A DNA stretch of 64,000 nucleotides from Halorubrum ruber. Lineage in GTDB: Archaea; Halobacteriota; Halobacteria; Halobacteriales; Haloferacaceae. The notes beneath the pieces are model-generated. The model had not been told where the DNA came from and ran no database searches. It saw nothing but the letters and a program-made list of their open reading frames with translations. This document shows, piece by piece, positions 17,544 to 25,738 of this stretch (position 1 is its first letter; the number at the start of each line of letters is the position of its first letter). The stretch spans positions 620,001 to 684,000 of the forward strand of contig NZ_CP073695.1 in assembly GCF_018228765.1 (NCBI RefSeq), in the 5' to 3' direction. The position numbers and the translations under genes were made by a program.

Positions 17544-17990
17544 TCAGTCGTCTTCGAGCGCCTGCGCGATGCGCTGGAGCTGCCGGGTCGCGTCGCGGAC
17601 CTCGTCGCGGAGCTGGCGCACCTCGCGGACGAGCTCCTCGTTGCCGCCGTCGTCGCCGCGAGCGCCCTGCTCGCCCTGCGCGCCGGGGCCGCCGCCCATC
17701 CCGGGCGGGCCGCCCGCGCCGCCGGGACCGCCGCCGCCGCCCATCATGCCGGACATCATCTGTGCGAAGGGGTTACCGCCGCCGCCACCGCCCATCCCCG
17801 GCGGGCCGCCGCCGCCCATCATCTCTTCGGGGTCGGGCCGGTCGCCCTCCTCGCGCTCCTCTTCGCGTCGCTCACGGATCTCCTCGACGCGCTCGCGGAA
17901 GGACTTCTCCTCGCCGTCGTCGCCCTCGGCGGACGCGTCCTGTTCGCCGGCCTCGCCGTTCTCGGGGTCGGTGGCGTCGTCGTCTGCCAT
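17544..17990 (-). CDS. Acidic Gly/Met-rich low-complexity protein
   Basis: 148 aa with three zones: acidic N-terminus plus charged helix (about 1-56, RVEEIRERREEEREEGDRPD); a Gly/Pro/Met-rich middle (about 57-105, blocks such as GMGGGGGGNPFAQMMSGMMG); and a C-terminal helix that looks like a coiled coil (LVREVRQLRDEVRDATRQL). No enzyme motif. Similar low-complexity haloarchaeal proteins are known only as hypotheticals. The layout (two helices joined by a flexible linker) would suit an oligomeric scaffold or condensate-forming protein, but that is speculation. Confidence 0.7.
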   Translation of the reverse strand: MADDDATDPENGEAGEQDASAEGDDGEEKSFRERVEEIRERREEEREEGDRPDPEEMMGGGGPPGMGGGGGGNPFAQMMSGMMGGGGGPGGAGGPPGMGGGPGAQGEQGARGDDGGNEELVREVRQLRDEVRDATRQLQRIAQALEDD

Positions 17991-18125
17991 GTGCCACGCT
18001 TCGGCGGCGCCGCCGAAAAGGGTTGTCGTGGCGTCCGCGACGGTGCGTTTATAAGTCAGGGGCGGGCGGCGGCGACCGGACGGAGCCGTATCCGCTTCGC
18101 GACCGGGCAGCGGTCGGCCCCGCCG

Positions 18126-18281
18126 TCACGCGCGCACGAGGCGGTGGCAGTTCGGACACTCCGCGGGCTCCCCGTCGCCGCCGGCCACCGGGACGCGGTC
18201 GCCGCAGTTCGGACAGCGCGTCCGGGTGCGCGCGTACTCGGTGCGCGACCGGACGCCGGATCGGTCGGTGTCGTCCGTCAT
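18126..18281 (-). CDS. Two-CPxC zinc-ribbon microprotein (51 aa)
   Basis: A short frame encodes MTDDTDRSGVRSRTEYARTR and then two CPNC knuckles, CPNCGDRVPVAGG and CPNCHRLVRA. Four cysteines at the right spacing form one zinc ribbon. ATG at 18279-18281, TGA at 18126-18128. Codon use is fully haloarchaeal, and short CPxCG proteins are common and often conserved in this group. Role unknown; regulatory or RNA-binding functions are typical guesses. Confidence 0.7.
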   Translation of the reverse strand: MTDDTDRSGVRSRTEYARTRTRCPNCGDRVPVAGGDGEPAECPNCHRLVRA

Positions 18282-18376
18282 ACACCATTGTCAACGAATA
18301 CCATACAAATAGCTTACCCGTGTATTCCTAAAACACCATTTAGGCCGCGAACGGGCCGAACCCGCGTTCGCGCCGC

Positions 18377-19354
18377 CTACTCGTGGCCGGAGACGCGGAC
18401 CGGCTCGTACGGCTCCTCCAGCCACTCCAGATCGGAGTCCGAGAGGTCGACGTCGAGCGCTTCGACCGCGTCTTCGAGGTGTTCGACGCTCGTCGTGCCG
18501 ACGATCGGCGTGTCGACCGACTCCTTGTGGAACAGCCACGCCAACGCGATCTGGGCCATCTTCACGCCCCTCTCGGCGGCGAGCTCCTCGACGCGCTCGT
18601 TGACGGTCGGACCGCCGCCCTCGCGGTAGGGGTGCGCGTAGAGGTGGTCCTCGGTCTGCCCCCGGAGCGTCGCGTCCACGTCCTCGTGCGGGCGCGTCAG
18701 GTAGCCGCGCGCGAGCGGGCTCCACGGCATCACGCCGACGTTTTCCTTCTCACACAGCGGGAGCATCTCGCGCTCCTCCTCGCGGTACGCGAGGTTGTAG
18801 TGGTTCTGCATCGTCGCGAACCGCTCGTACCCCTCGCGCTCGCTCGCGTGGAGCGACTCCGCGAACTGGTGGGCCCACATCGAGGAGGCGCCGATATACC
18901 GCACGTCGCCGCGCCGCACCGCGTCGTCGAGCGCGGCCAGCGTCTCCTCGATCGGGGTGTCGTAGTCCCACCGATGGATCTGATACAGGTCGATCATGTC
19001 GGTGCCCAGGCGGTCGAGCGAGTTCTGAAGCTCCTGTTCGATCGCCTTCCGCGAGAGCCCGCCGGAGTTCGGATTCGACTCGTCCATCTGGAAGTACCCC
19101 TTCGTCGCGACGACGAACTCGTCGCGGTCGTACCCGTCGAGCGCCTCGCCGAGGACGCGCTCGCTCTCGCCGTCCGAGTACATGTTGGCGGTGTCGAAGA
19201 AGTTCACCCCGAGGTCGATCGCGCGCTCGACGAGCTCCTTGCCTTCCTCTTCGTCGAGGACCCACTCGCGCCAGTCGGGGTCGCCGAAGCTCATGCAGCC
19301 GAGACAGATCTTCGAGACGGTGGTGCCGGTGTTCCCGAGTGTCGTGTACTCCAT
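18377..19354 (-). CDS. Aldo/keto reductase
   Basis: 325 aa NAD(P)H-dependent oxidoreductase of the AKR superfamily, TIM barrel. N-terminus MEYTTLGNTGTTVSKICLGC is typical. Catalytic tetrad candidates: D and Y in FFDTANMYSDG, K in FVVATKGYF, H in QIHRWDYDTP. The C-terminal cofactor-binding loop IVGTTSVEHLEDAVEAL is present. Closest to the MpcA/YakC-like branch; physiological substrate unknown. Stands alone, with no obvious operon partner. Confidence 0.92.
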   Translation of the reverse strand: MEYTTLGNTGTTVSKICLGCMSFGDPDWREWVLDEEEGKELVERAIDLGVNFFDTANMYSDGESERVLGEALDGYDRDEFVVATKGYFQMDESNPNSGGLSRKAIEQELQNSLDRLGTDMIDLYQIHRWDYDTPIEETLAALDDAVRRGDVRYIGASSMWAHQFAESLHASEREGYERFATMQNHYNLAYREEEREMLPLCEKENVGVMPWSPLARGYLTRPHEDVDATLRGQTEDHLYAHPYREGGGPTVNERVEELAAERGVKMAQIALAWLFHKESVDTPIVGTTSVEHLEDAVEALDVDLSDSDLEWLEEPYEPVRVSGHE

Positions 19355-19483
19355 ACGCCGATCAGTTCGAGGCGAGACAAAAAGCTACGCGCGGCGGCGG
19401 GGATCGCGGGGAGTCGGTCGGGTCGAAAGCGGCGGCGTTCGTCGCGCGGTCGGTCGGGTCGAAGGCGCGGAGGCGTCGAACCG

Positions 19484-19678
19484 CTAATCCCGGAACGACG
19501 CGGTGTACACGAGGAACGCGCCGGTGAGGATGACGAACGCGAGGAAGGTGACGAGCGCGAGCACGTTCGCGACCGGCGCGAGCGAGGCGAGGAAGGGCTC
19601 GCCGGTCGAGTCGAGCACCAGCACCGCGAGGAGGGCGGCGATCAGGCCGAGCAGCCAGTTCGTGAGGATCTCGTCCAT
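19484..19678 (-). CDS. Small two-helix membrane protein (64 aa)
   Basis: MDEILTNWLLGLIAALLAVL leads into two hydrophobic helices (about 8-26 and 38-60, NVLALVTFLAFVILTGAFLV) with a short acidic loop. ATG at 19676-19678. It lies divergently, 94 bases from the photolyase gene start. No function known. Confidence 0.65.
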   Translation of the reverse strand: MDEILTNWLLGLIAALLAVLVLDSTGEPFLASLAPVANVLALVTFLAFVILTGAFLVYTASFRD

Positions 19679-19771
19679 GGCCCGCCCGACACGCGCGGGC
19701 GATAAAAAGCCGCGGATGCGGCGACGACGGAGCGATCGGAGACGGCGGACGCCGCGCGCGCCGCCGGAGCT

Positions 19772-21601
19772 ATGCCGCTCGCGCACCTGAGTCCCGTCGT
19801 GAGCGACCGGACGACCTGCTGGCTGCTCGGCGACCAGCTCAATCCCGACCTCGACGTCCTCGACGCGGCCGACGACGTGCTGCTGATCGAGGCGCACGGG
19901 TTCGCCGACCGGAAGCCGTACCACGCCCACAAGCTGACGCTCGTGTTCTCGGCGATGCGGCACTTCCGCGACGAGCTCCGCGAGCGCGGCCGCGACGTGA
20001 CGTACGTGCGGGCCGAGTCGTTCGGCGAGGGGCTCGACGAGTTCTTCGCGGAGCGACGGGCGGAAACGGGCGGCCGGGACGGCGACGGCGAGGACGGCGA
20101 CGGTGACGGCGACGACAGCCCGCATCTGCGACTCATGCGCCCGGCGAGCCACGGCGCCGGCGACCGGCTCCGCGAGCTCGTCGCCGAGCGCGGCGGGACC
20201 CTCGAACTCGTCGACAACGAGCTGTTCTGGACGACGCCGAGCGACTGGCGCGAGTGGGCCGGGGGCGAGGAGGGCGACGGCGGCGACGAGGATGGCGACG
20301 GACCGCTCGTCGGCGCCGACGGGGCCGCCGAGCGAACGTACCGGCAGGAGCACTGGTATCGTCACGTCCGCCGCGAGACGGGCGTGCTGATGGACGACGG
20401 CGAGCCGGTCGGCGGCGAGTGGAACTACGACGACCTGAACCAGGAGACGCCGCCCGACGACTGGGAGCCGCCCGGGCGGCCGGCGTTCGAGCCGGACGAG
20501 CTGACCCGCGAGACCCACGCGTGGGTGTGCGAGCGGTTCGACACGTGGGGGACCGACTCGCTCGACGAGTTCGCGTGGCCGGTCACGCGCGAGGCGGCGC
20601 GCGAGGCGCTCGACCGCTTCGTCCGCGACGGGCTCCCGGCGTTCGGCCGCTACGAGGACGCGATGGTCGGCGGCGAGCCCTTCCTGTCGCACTCGCTGCT
20701 CTCGCCCGCGATCAACCTCGGGCTGCTCGACCCGCGCGAGCCGGTCCGGGCGGTCGAGCGCGCCTACGCGGAGCGGGGCGTCGAGCCGGGCGCGTACGAT
20801 CCCGAGGAACACGGCGAGTTCGACGCGGGTGCGGCGGCGACCTCGCTCGACGAGTTCGGCGGCGGCGACTCGGGCGACGAGGGAACGGCGCCGAGCGGCG
20901 ACGGTGCCGAGGAGGAGACGGGAGCGGCGGCGGACGAGGAGCCCGCACCCGTCCCGCTCAACGCCGCGGAGGGGTTCGTCAGGCAGGTGATCGGCTGGCG
21001 GGAGTTCGTGCGCCACGTGTACCGCGAGGCGATGCCGGAGCTGGCCGACGCGAATCAGTTGGAGCAGTCGCGGGAGCTCCCGCCTGCCTACTGGGACGGC
21101 GACACCGACATGCGGTGTCTCTCCGAGGCGGTCGGCCACGTCCGCGAGTTCGGCTACGCCCACCACATCGAGCGGCTGATGGTGCTGTCGAACTTCGCGC
21201 TCGTCTACGGCGCCGACCCCGCGGAACTGAACGAGTGGTTCCACCTCGGGTTCGTCGACGCGTACCACTGGGTGACGACGCCGAACGTCGTCGCGATGGG
21301 GTCGTTCGGCACGGACGTGCTCTCCTCGAAGCCGTACGCCTCCTCGGGGAGCTACGTCAACCGGATGAGCGACCACTGCGCGGACTGCCGGTACGCCGTC
21401 TCGCGGACCACGGGTGAGGGCGCCTGCCCGTTCAACGCGCTCTACTGGGACTTCTTAAAAGAGAACGAGGAGACGCTGCGCGGCACCGGGCGGATGGGGC
21501 TGATGTACTCGCACGTCGACGGGAAAGACGACGCGGAGTGGGAGTCGATCCGCGAGCGCGCGGATCAGGTTCGCGAGCTGGCGGCCGACGGGGAGTTGTA
21601 G
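19772..21601 (+). CDS. FeS-type cryptochrome/photolyase (PhrB-like, COG3046)
   Basis: 609 aa flavoprotein of the iron-sulfur cryptochrome/photolyase class; characterised members repair (6-4) photoproducts using light. N-terminal alpha/beta antenna domain begins TTCWLLGDQLNPDLDVL. C-terminal FAD domain includes RQVIGWREFVRH and VVAMGSFGTDVLSSKPYASS. Four cysteines fit the [4Fe-4S] ligands: C449, C536, C539, C552, spacing 87/3/13, close to Agrobacterium PhrB. It is longer than the usual roughly 510 aa because of acidic Asp/Gly-rich insertions near residues 93-113, 164-180 and 350-395. An alternative start is GTG 19799. Confidence 0.9.
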   Translation: MPLAHLSPVVSDRTTCWLLGDQLNPDLDVLDAADDVLLIEAHGFADRKPYHAHKLTLVFSAMRHFRDELRERGRDVTYVRAESFGEGLDEFFAERRAETGGRDGDGEDGDGDGDDSPHLRLMRPASHGAGDRLRELVAERGGTLELVDNELFWTTPSDWREWAGGEEGDGGDEDGDGPLVGADGAAERTYRQEHWYRHVRRETGVLMDDGEPVGGEWNYDDLNQETPPDDWEPPGRPAFEPDELTRETHAWVCERFDTWGTDSLDEFAWPVTREAAREALDRFVRDGLPAFGRYEDAMVGGEPFLSHSLLSPAINLGLLDPREPVRAVERAYAERGVEPGAYDPEEHGEFDAGAAATSLDEFGGGDSGDEGTAPSGDGAEEETGAAADEEPAPVPLNAAEGFVRQVIGWREFVRHVYREAMPELADANQLEQSRELPPAYWDGDTDMRCLSEAVGHVREFGYAHHIERLMVLSNFALVYGADPAELNEWFHLGFVDAYHWVTTPNVVAMGSFGTDVLSSKPYASSGSYVNRMSDHCADCRYAVSRTTGEGACPFNALYWDFLKENEETLRGTGRMGLMYSHVDGKDDAEWESIRERADQVRELAADGEL

Positions 21602-21605
21602 TCTG

Positions 21606-21851
21606 CTACTCGCCGCTCGCGAGCCGACGCAGCCGCGGGAGCGCCTGCTCGTAGCCGAGCGCGACGACGCCGACGTACAGCGCGAGCAGCCCCATCCCGA
21701 CGGCCCAGGCGCCGAGAACGAGCTCACCGCCCGATACCGCCGAGAGCCCGAAGCGTTCGAGGACGACGCCGACCGCGGCGGCCGCGCCGGCACCGAGGGT
21801 GACGGCGAGGAGTTCGACGAGTTCGACCGCGACGGCAGGTACTTCGACCAT
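21606..21851 (-). CDS. Small membrane protein (81 aa)
   Basis: Two or three hydrophobic helices (LLAVTLGAGAAAAVGVVLER and LVLGAWAVGMGLLALYVGVV) and a basic C-terminus (LPRLRRLASGE). ATG at 21849-21851. Convergent with the photolyase gene, four bases apart. No recognised family; haloarchaeal hypothetical. Confidence 0.6.
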   Translation of the reverse strand: MVEVPAVAVELVELLAVTLGAGAAAAVGVVLERFGLSAVSGGELVLGAWAVGMGLLALYVGVVALGYEQALPRLRRLASGE

Positions 21852-21950
21852 ACCCGAGGGGGACGGCCGGTGATTATGAGTCTTTCGAGAGAACGGTGAA
21901 CGCCGAGCGGGCGTCGACGACGGCCGAGGCGCTCGGGTCGAGCTCGCGGA

Positions 21951-22130
21951 CTACTTCAGCCCGAACGAGCGCATGGCGGTGTCGACGAGCCCCTTCGCGA
22001 TCAGGGCGAGGCCGGCGATGAGGAGCAGTACGGCGCCGGCGATGACGGGATCGCGGACGGCGATGATGCCGACCGCGACGAAGACGACGAGAACCCCGGC
22101 GATGCCTTCGAGACCCAGAGTGTCGCGCAT
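21951..22130 (-). CDS. Small membrane protein (59 aa)
   Basis: [20 protein letters not shown] followed by a second helix ([20 protein letters not shown]) and the end MRSFGLK. A TATA-like CTTTTAAGC on the minus strand (about 22154-22162) lies about 25-30 bases before the ATG at 22128-22130. Two-helix haloarchaeal protein of unknown function. Confidence 0.65.
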   Translation of the reverse strand: MRDTLGLEGIAGVLVVFVAVGIIAVRDPVIAGAVLLLIAGLALIAKGLVDTAMRSFGLK

Positions 22131-22224
22131 GTCGTCGGGTGGTTCTCGGTCGTGCTTAAAAGGAGATGATTTCGCAGCGGAGAGCGGCCCTTTTATTTCC
22201 GGGAGCGCGTATCACCGCGTACGC

Positions 22225-22515
22225 ATGAGCAACGGAGACGGAGACGGTCGGAACGACCTCCGGATGCCCGACGACGACGAGGTGTTCGCGGAGGTCGTCG
22301 AGATGCTCGGCGCGAACCGCGTCAAGGTGCGCTGTGCGGACGGGAAACAGCGAACCGCACGCATCCCCGGCCGGATGCAAAAGCGGGTGTGGATCCGCGA
22401 AGACGACATCGTCCTCGTCGAGCCGTGGGACTGGCAGGACGAAAAGGCCGACATCTCGTGGCGCTACGAGAAGAGCGAGGCGGAACAGCTCCGCGAGGAA
22501 GGCCACTTACAGTGA
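22225..22515 (+). CDS. eif1a: Translation initiation factor aIF1A
   Basis: 96 aa OB-fold S1-like protein that binds the A site of the 30S subunit during initiation. Diagnostic stretch [20 protein letters not shown], then [20 protein letters not shown] and [22 protein letters not shown]-like TTTTATTTC at about 22191 precedes the ATG by about 33 bases. Stands alone, followed by repeat copy B. Confidence 0.96.
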   Translation: MSNGDGDGRNDLRMPDDDEVFAEVVEMLGANRVKVRCADGKQRTARIPGRMQKRVWIREDDIVLVEPWDWQDEKADISWRYEKSEAEQLREEGHLQ

Positions 22516-22570
22516 GTCAGCGAGCGCGGATCGGCAGTTAACACCGCCGGATCCTCAGCCGATCATTTAT

Positions 22571-22977
22571 AAATAGCTGAGCCCAGAACGACATCGGACG
22601 CCTCCAAAGCCCCAGCCGCTCGCTTATAAATAACCGATCGTGGATCGGCGGCGAACTCCTCCAAAGCCCCAGCCGCTCGCTTATAAATAACCGATCGTGG
22701 ATCGGCGGCGAACTCCTCCAAAGCCCCAGCCGCGAGGCCGCAGTACGCTCGTTGTGCTCCTCGGTCGCTCACTACGTTCGCTCCCTGCGGTGCTTACGTC
22801 GCCTACTGCGGCCTCGCGGCTGCCCCTTTGAGTCCCGCCCCGCACGGCACCGCCCCGCACCTCACACCTCCCCAGCCTCGTCGCTGGCACCCTCCGCTTC
22901 GCTCCGGGAGCCAGCGACTCCCTCGCGCGTGCTCCTCGCGACCGCCGAAGGCGGCCGCTCGCAGGCACGCGCCACCG
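22571..22977 (-). repeat. Dispersed structured element, copy B, with a 57-base tandem array
   Basis: Reverse-strand copy. P3 is a perfect 19-bp helix: one strand at 22804-22822 (CAGCCGCGAGGCCGCAGTA read on the minus strand), the other at 22727-22745. P2 is GTCGCTGGC/GCCAGCGAC (near 22912-22920 and 22879-22887). P1 has loop TTC. The 3' tail is tandemly repeated: units of 57 bases begin at 22601, 22658 and 22715, each with the CCAAAGCCCCAGCCGC tail, the first two also carrying a TTATAAATAA box. It lies between aIF1A and the RimK-like ligase. Open frames here are by-products of the repeat. Confidence 0.85.
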
Positions 22978-23053
22978 CGTTTCGCAACGCGTTCGTATCG
23001 CCGCCACGCACCGTTCGCGCGGTTTTTAAGTCCGAACGGCGCCCAGTAATGCT

Positions 23054-23965
23054 ATGCTCCGGCTCGCGATGACCACCGACGCGGAGACGTTCGAGCGCGT
23101 GCGCGAGCCGCTCGCGGACCGCGACATCGAGGTGGGTCACGTCCGAGCGAAAGAGCGGTCACTCCGGGTGTCGGGCGGGGAGTCGAGCGCGGGCGACACG
23201 GGCGACGTCGCGGCCGGCCCCGAGGAGTTCGCGGGGTTCGACGTCGGCCTCGTCTACCCCACCCGCCTGATGGAGGGGGCGGTCGTCGACGAGCGCCTCG
23301 GCGTCCCGTGGGTGAACGGCCGGGACGCGGTCGTGGCCTCGCGCAACAAGGCGGGGGTGCTGGCGCGGCTGTCGGCGGCGGGCCTGCCGACGCCGAAGAC
23401 GACGCTCGTGTCGAACCCTGTCGACGAGTCGGTCGTCGTCGACGCCGCAGAGGAGTTCTCCTACCCCGTCGTCGTGAAGCCGAACTCCGCGACCCGCGGG
23501 GTGGGCGTCGCGACCGCGACCGACCTCGACTCCCTCTTGGGCGTCGTCGACTACCTGAACCTGATTCACGACTACCGCGCCACCGGGGACAAGTCGTTCC
23601 TGATCCAGGAGTACCTGCCCGACGCACGCGACTACCGCGCGATGGTCGTCGACGGCGCGTCCGCGGGGGCGGTCGAGCGCGTCCTCGACGACGACGCGCT
23701 CGCGGCGGGGCGGTGGAAGCACAACGTCCACCGCGGCGCGACGGCCGAGGGGATCGCCCTCGACCCCGAGGCGCGCGACCTCGCGGAGCGCGCGGCCGAG
23801 ACGCTCGGGATCGACTACCTCGGCGTCGACCTGCTCGCGACGGACGACCGGCTCGTCGTCAACGAGACGAACGCGCGGCCGACGGTCGACGCCGCGACGA
23901 AGTACGCGGACGACTTCTACGACCGGTTCGCGGCGCTGATCCGGCGGACGGCAGAAACAGCTTAA
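23054..23965 (+). CDS. RimK-like ATP-grasp ligase
   Basis: 303 aa. ATP-grasp fold of the RimK/LysX/CofF group, which adds an amino acid (often glutamate) to a carboxyl group. Features: RNKAGVLARLSAAGLPTPKT (about 96-115), ATP-binding YPVVVKPNSATRGVGVATA (about 136-154), FLIQEYLPDARDYRAMVVDG (about 181-200), and Mg-binding DLLATDDRLVVNETNARPT near 260-278. Possible substrates include F420, a pterin, a ribosomal protein or the LysW-type carrier; none can be chosen from sequence. TATA-like TTTTTAAG (23023-23030) precedes the ATG at 23054. Confidence 0.85.
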   Translation: MLRLAMTTDAETFERVREPLADRDIEVGHVRAKERSLRVSGGESSAGDTGDVAAGPEEFAGFDVGLVYPTRLMEGAVVDERLGVPWVNGRDAVVASRNKAGVLARLSAAGLPTPKTTLVSNPVDESVVVDAAEEFSYPVVVKPNSATRGVGVATATDLDSLLGVVDYLNLIHDYRATGDKSFLIQEYLPDARDYRAMVVDGASAGAVERVLDDDALAAGRWKHNVHRGATAEGIALDPEARDLAERAAETLGIDYLGVDLLATDDRLVVNETNARPTVDAATKYADDFYDRFAALIRRTAETA

Positions 23966-23980
23966 AAACGGGCGACCGCT

Positions 23981-24361
23981 TCAGACGAGATCGATCGACG
24001 CGCTGTCGTCGTCGCGGTCGAACGAGACCTCGAGGACGCCGTTGTTGAACGTCGCGTCCGCGGAGTGTTCGTCGACGGGCGCGGGGAGCTCGACCGTCTC
24101 GTCGTACTCGCGCCGGTCGGAGACGGCCGAGATGGTGAGCGCGTCGCCGTCGCAGCGCAGCGAGAGGTCCTCCTTCTCGACGGCGGGGAGGTCGGCGACG
24201 AGACGCACCGACTCCTCGGTGGTGTACGCGTCGACGTGGGTGTCGGAGCCGAACCCCGCGTCGTCGGCCGACGGGGCGTCGCCGCTGGCCATCTCGTTCA
24301 TCATCCGCTCGATCTCCTCGAAGAAGTCTCCGAACGGATCGTCGCGGTCGTCTCTGTCCAT
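23981..24361 (-). CDS. Hsp20/alpha-crystallin-family small heat-shock protein
   Basis: 126 aa. Acidic N-terminal arm (MDRDDRDDPFGDFFEEIERM), then an alpha-crystallin domain (about 45-115) with VRLVADLPAVEKEDLSLRCD and the hallmark NNGVLEVSFDRDD. ATP-independent holdase chaperone that binds unfolding proteins. Related to haloarchaeal GvpH-like Hsp20 proteins. Convergent with the RimK-like gene. Confidence 0.88.
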   Translation of the reverse strand: MDRDDRDDPFGDFFEEIERMMNEMASGDAPSADDAGFGSDTHVDAYTTEESVRLVADLPAVEKEDLSLRCDGDALTISAVSDRREYDETVELPAPVDEHSADATFNNGVLEVSFDRDDDSASIDLV

Positions 24362-24589
24362 ATCTCCCGTGAAGTCGGTGACCCCGATAAGCCTTCTGTC
24401 GGTCGCCGTTTCGGCCGCTATCCGCTCCGCGCCGAGGGGGCGACGAGCGACGTCGAGCGGGCGCGAGCGACGCGAGCCGACCGAGACCGACCGCGGACGC
24501 CGGCACCGACCGTAACAAATTCGAACGATTATGACGGTCTCGACGCGACTGGGCCGGATTTAAGTAGTTGCGGCTCGCTTTTTTCGAAC

Positions 24590-25642
24590 ATGAGTAAATC
24601 GTATCTGGACGCGGGCGAGGACGTGAGCGACGACGAGGTCGTGCGGGTGGGGCTCAACGGCTTCGGTCGCATCGGGCGCAACGTGTTCCGCGCGGTGTTA
24701 GAGAGCCCGCGGATCGAGCTCGCCGGGATCAACGACGTGATGGACTTCGACGACATGGGGTACCTCGCGAAGTACGACACCGTCATGGGCCGGCTCGACG
24801 ACGTCGAGCGCGACGGCGACGAGCTGACGATCGGCGGCACGTCGGTCCCGCTGTTCAACGTCCAGGACCCCGCCGACCTCCCGTGGGACGAGCTCGACGT
24901 CGACGTCGCCTTGGAGTGTACGGGCATCTTCCGCACCCGCGACGACGCGAGCGCGCACCTCGACGGCGGCGCCGACACCGTGATCATCTCGGCGCCCCCG
25001 AAGGGCGACAAGCCGGTCAAACAGCTCGTCTACGGCGTCAACCACGACGAGTACGAGGGCGACGACGTGGTCTCGAACGCCTCCTGCACCACGAACTCCA
25101 TCACGCCGGTCGCGAAGGTACTGGACGACGAGTTCGGCATCGACGCCGGCACCCTCACCACCGTCCACGCGTACACCGGCTCGCAGGCCCTCATCGACGG
25201 CCCGATGAGCAAGCGCCGCCGCGGCCGCGCGGCCGCCGAGAACATCGTCCCCACCTCGACCGGCGCCGCGGGCGCCGCCCAGGAGGTCCTCCCGCAGCTC
25301 GAGGGTAAGATCGACGGGATGGCGATGCGCGTCCCGGTCCCGACCGGCTCGCTCACCGAGTTCGTCGTCAGCCTCGACGAGACGGTCACCGCGGACGAGG
25401 TCAACGCCGCCTTCCGCGACGCCGCGGACTCCGGCCCGCTCGCGGGCGTCCTCGGCTACACCGACGACGAGGTCGTCTCCTCGGACATCGTCGGCCTCCC
25501 CTTCTCCAGCTACGTCGACCTCCAGTCGACGAACGTCATCGCCGGCGGGAAGCTGCTGAAGATCCTCACCTGGTACGACAACGAGTACGGCTTCTCGAAC
25601 CGGATGCTCGACATGGCCGCGTACGTTCACGACGAGGCCTGA
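24590..25642 (+). CDS. gap: Glyceraldehyde-3-phosphate dehydrogenase, type I
   Basis: 350 aa. NAD(P)-binding GLNGFGRIGRNVFRAV (about residues 21-36). Catalytic cysteine in ASCTTNSI (about 163-170) with HAYTGSQ and RRRGRAAAENIVPTSTGAA (about 204-222). The C-terminal WYDNEYGFSNRMLD is typical of phosphorylating type I enzymes. Haloarchaea use this bacterial-type GAPDH together with PGK, which follows 96 bases downstream. An in-frame upstream extension is not supported by homology. TATA-like ATTTAAG at 24558-24564 is 32 bases before the ATG. Confidence 0.96.
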   Translation: MSKSYLDAGEDVSDDEVVRVGLNGFGRIGRNVFRAVLESPRIELAGINDVMDFDDMGYLAKYDTVMGRLDDVERDGDELTIGGTSVPLFNVQDPADLPWDELDVDVALECTGIFRTRDDASAHLDGGADTVIISAPPKGDKPVKQLVYGVNHDEYEGDDVVSNASCTTNSITPVAKVLDDEFGIDAGTLTTVHAYTGSQALIDGPMSKRRRGRAAAENIVPTSTGAAGAAQEVLPQLEGKIDGMAMRVPVPTGSLTEFVVSLDETVTADEVNAAFRDAADSGPLAGVLGYTDDEVVSSDIVGLPFSSYVDLQSTNVIAGGKLLKILTWYDNEYGFSNRMLDMAAYVHDEA

Positions 25643-25738
25643 ACGCGGGACAGCTGGCGACGACCAGCCCCGACACCCGGGCGGCAACGCTCCCCCGGAG
25701 CGCCACCGCTTAACTATCTCATCGACGACCACTCACCC

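Noticed and set aside
22601-22740. Possible CRISPR array
   Set aside because: The repeats are contiguous 57-base tandem units without unique spacers, and no cas genes are present.
22681-23007. Small proteins encoded within the repeat copies (e.g. GRCEVRGGAVRGG-like peptides)
   Set aside because: The same peptides appear wherever the nucleotide boxes are conserved, in different frames and strands. Conservation is at DNA/RNA level, not codon level.
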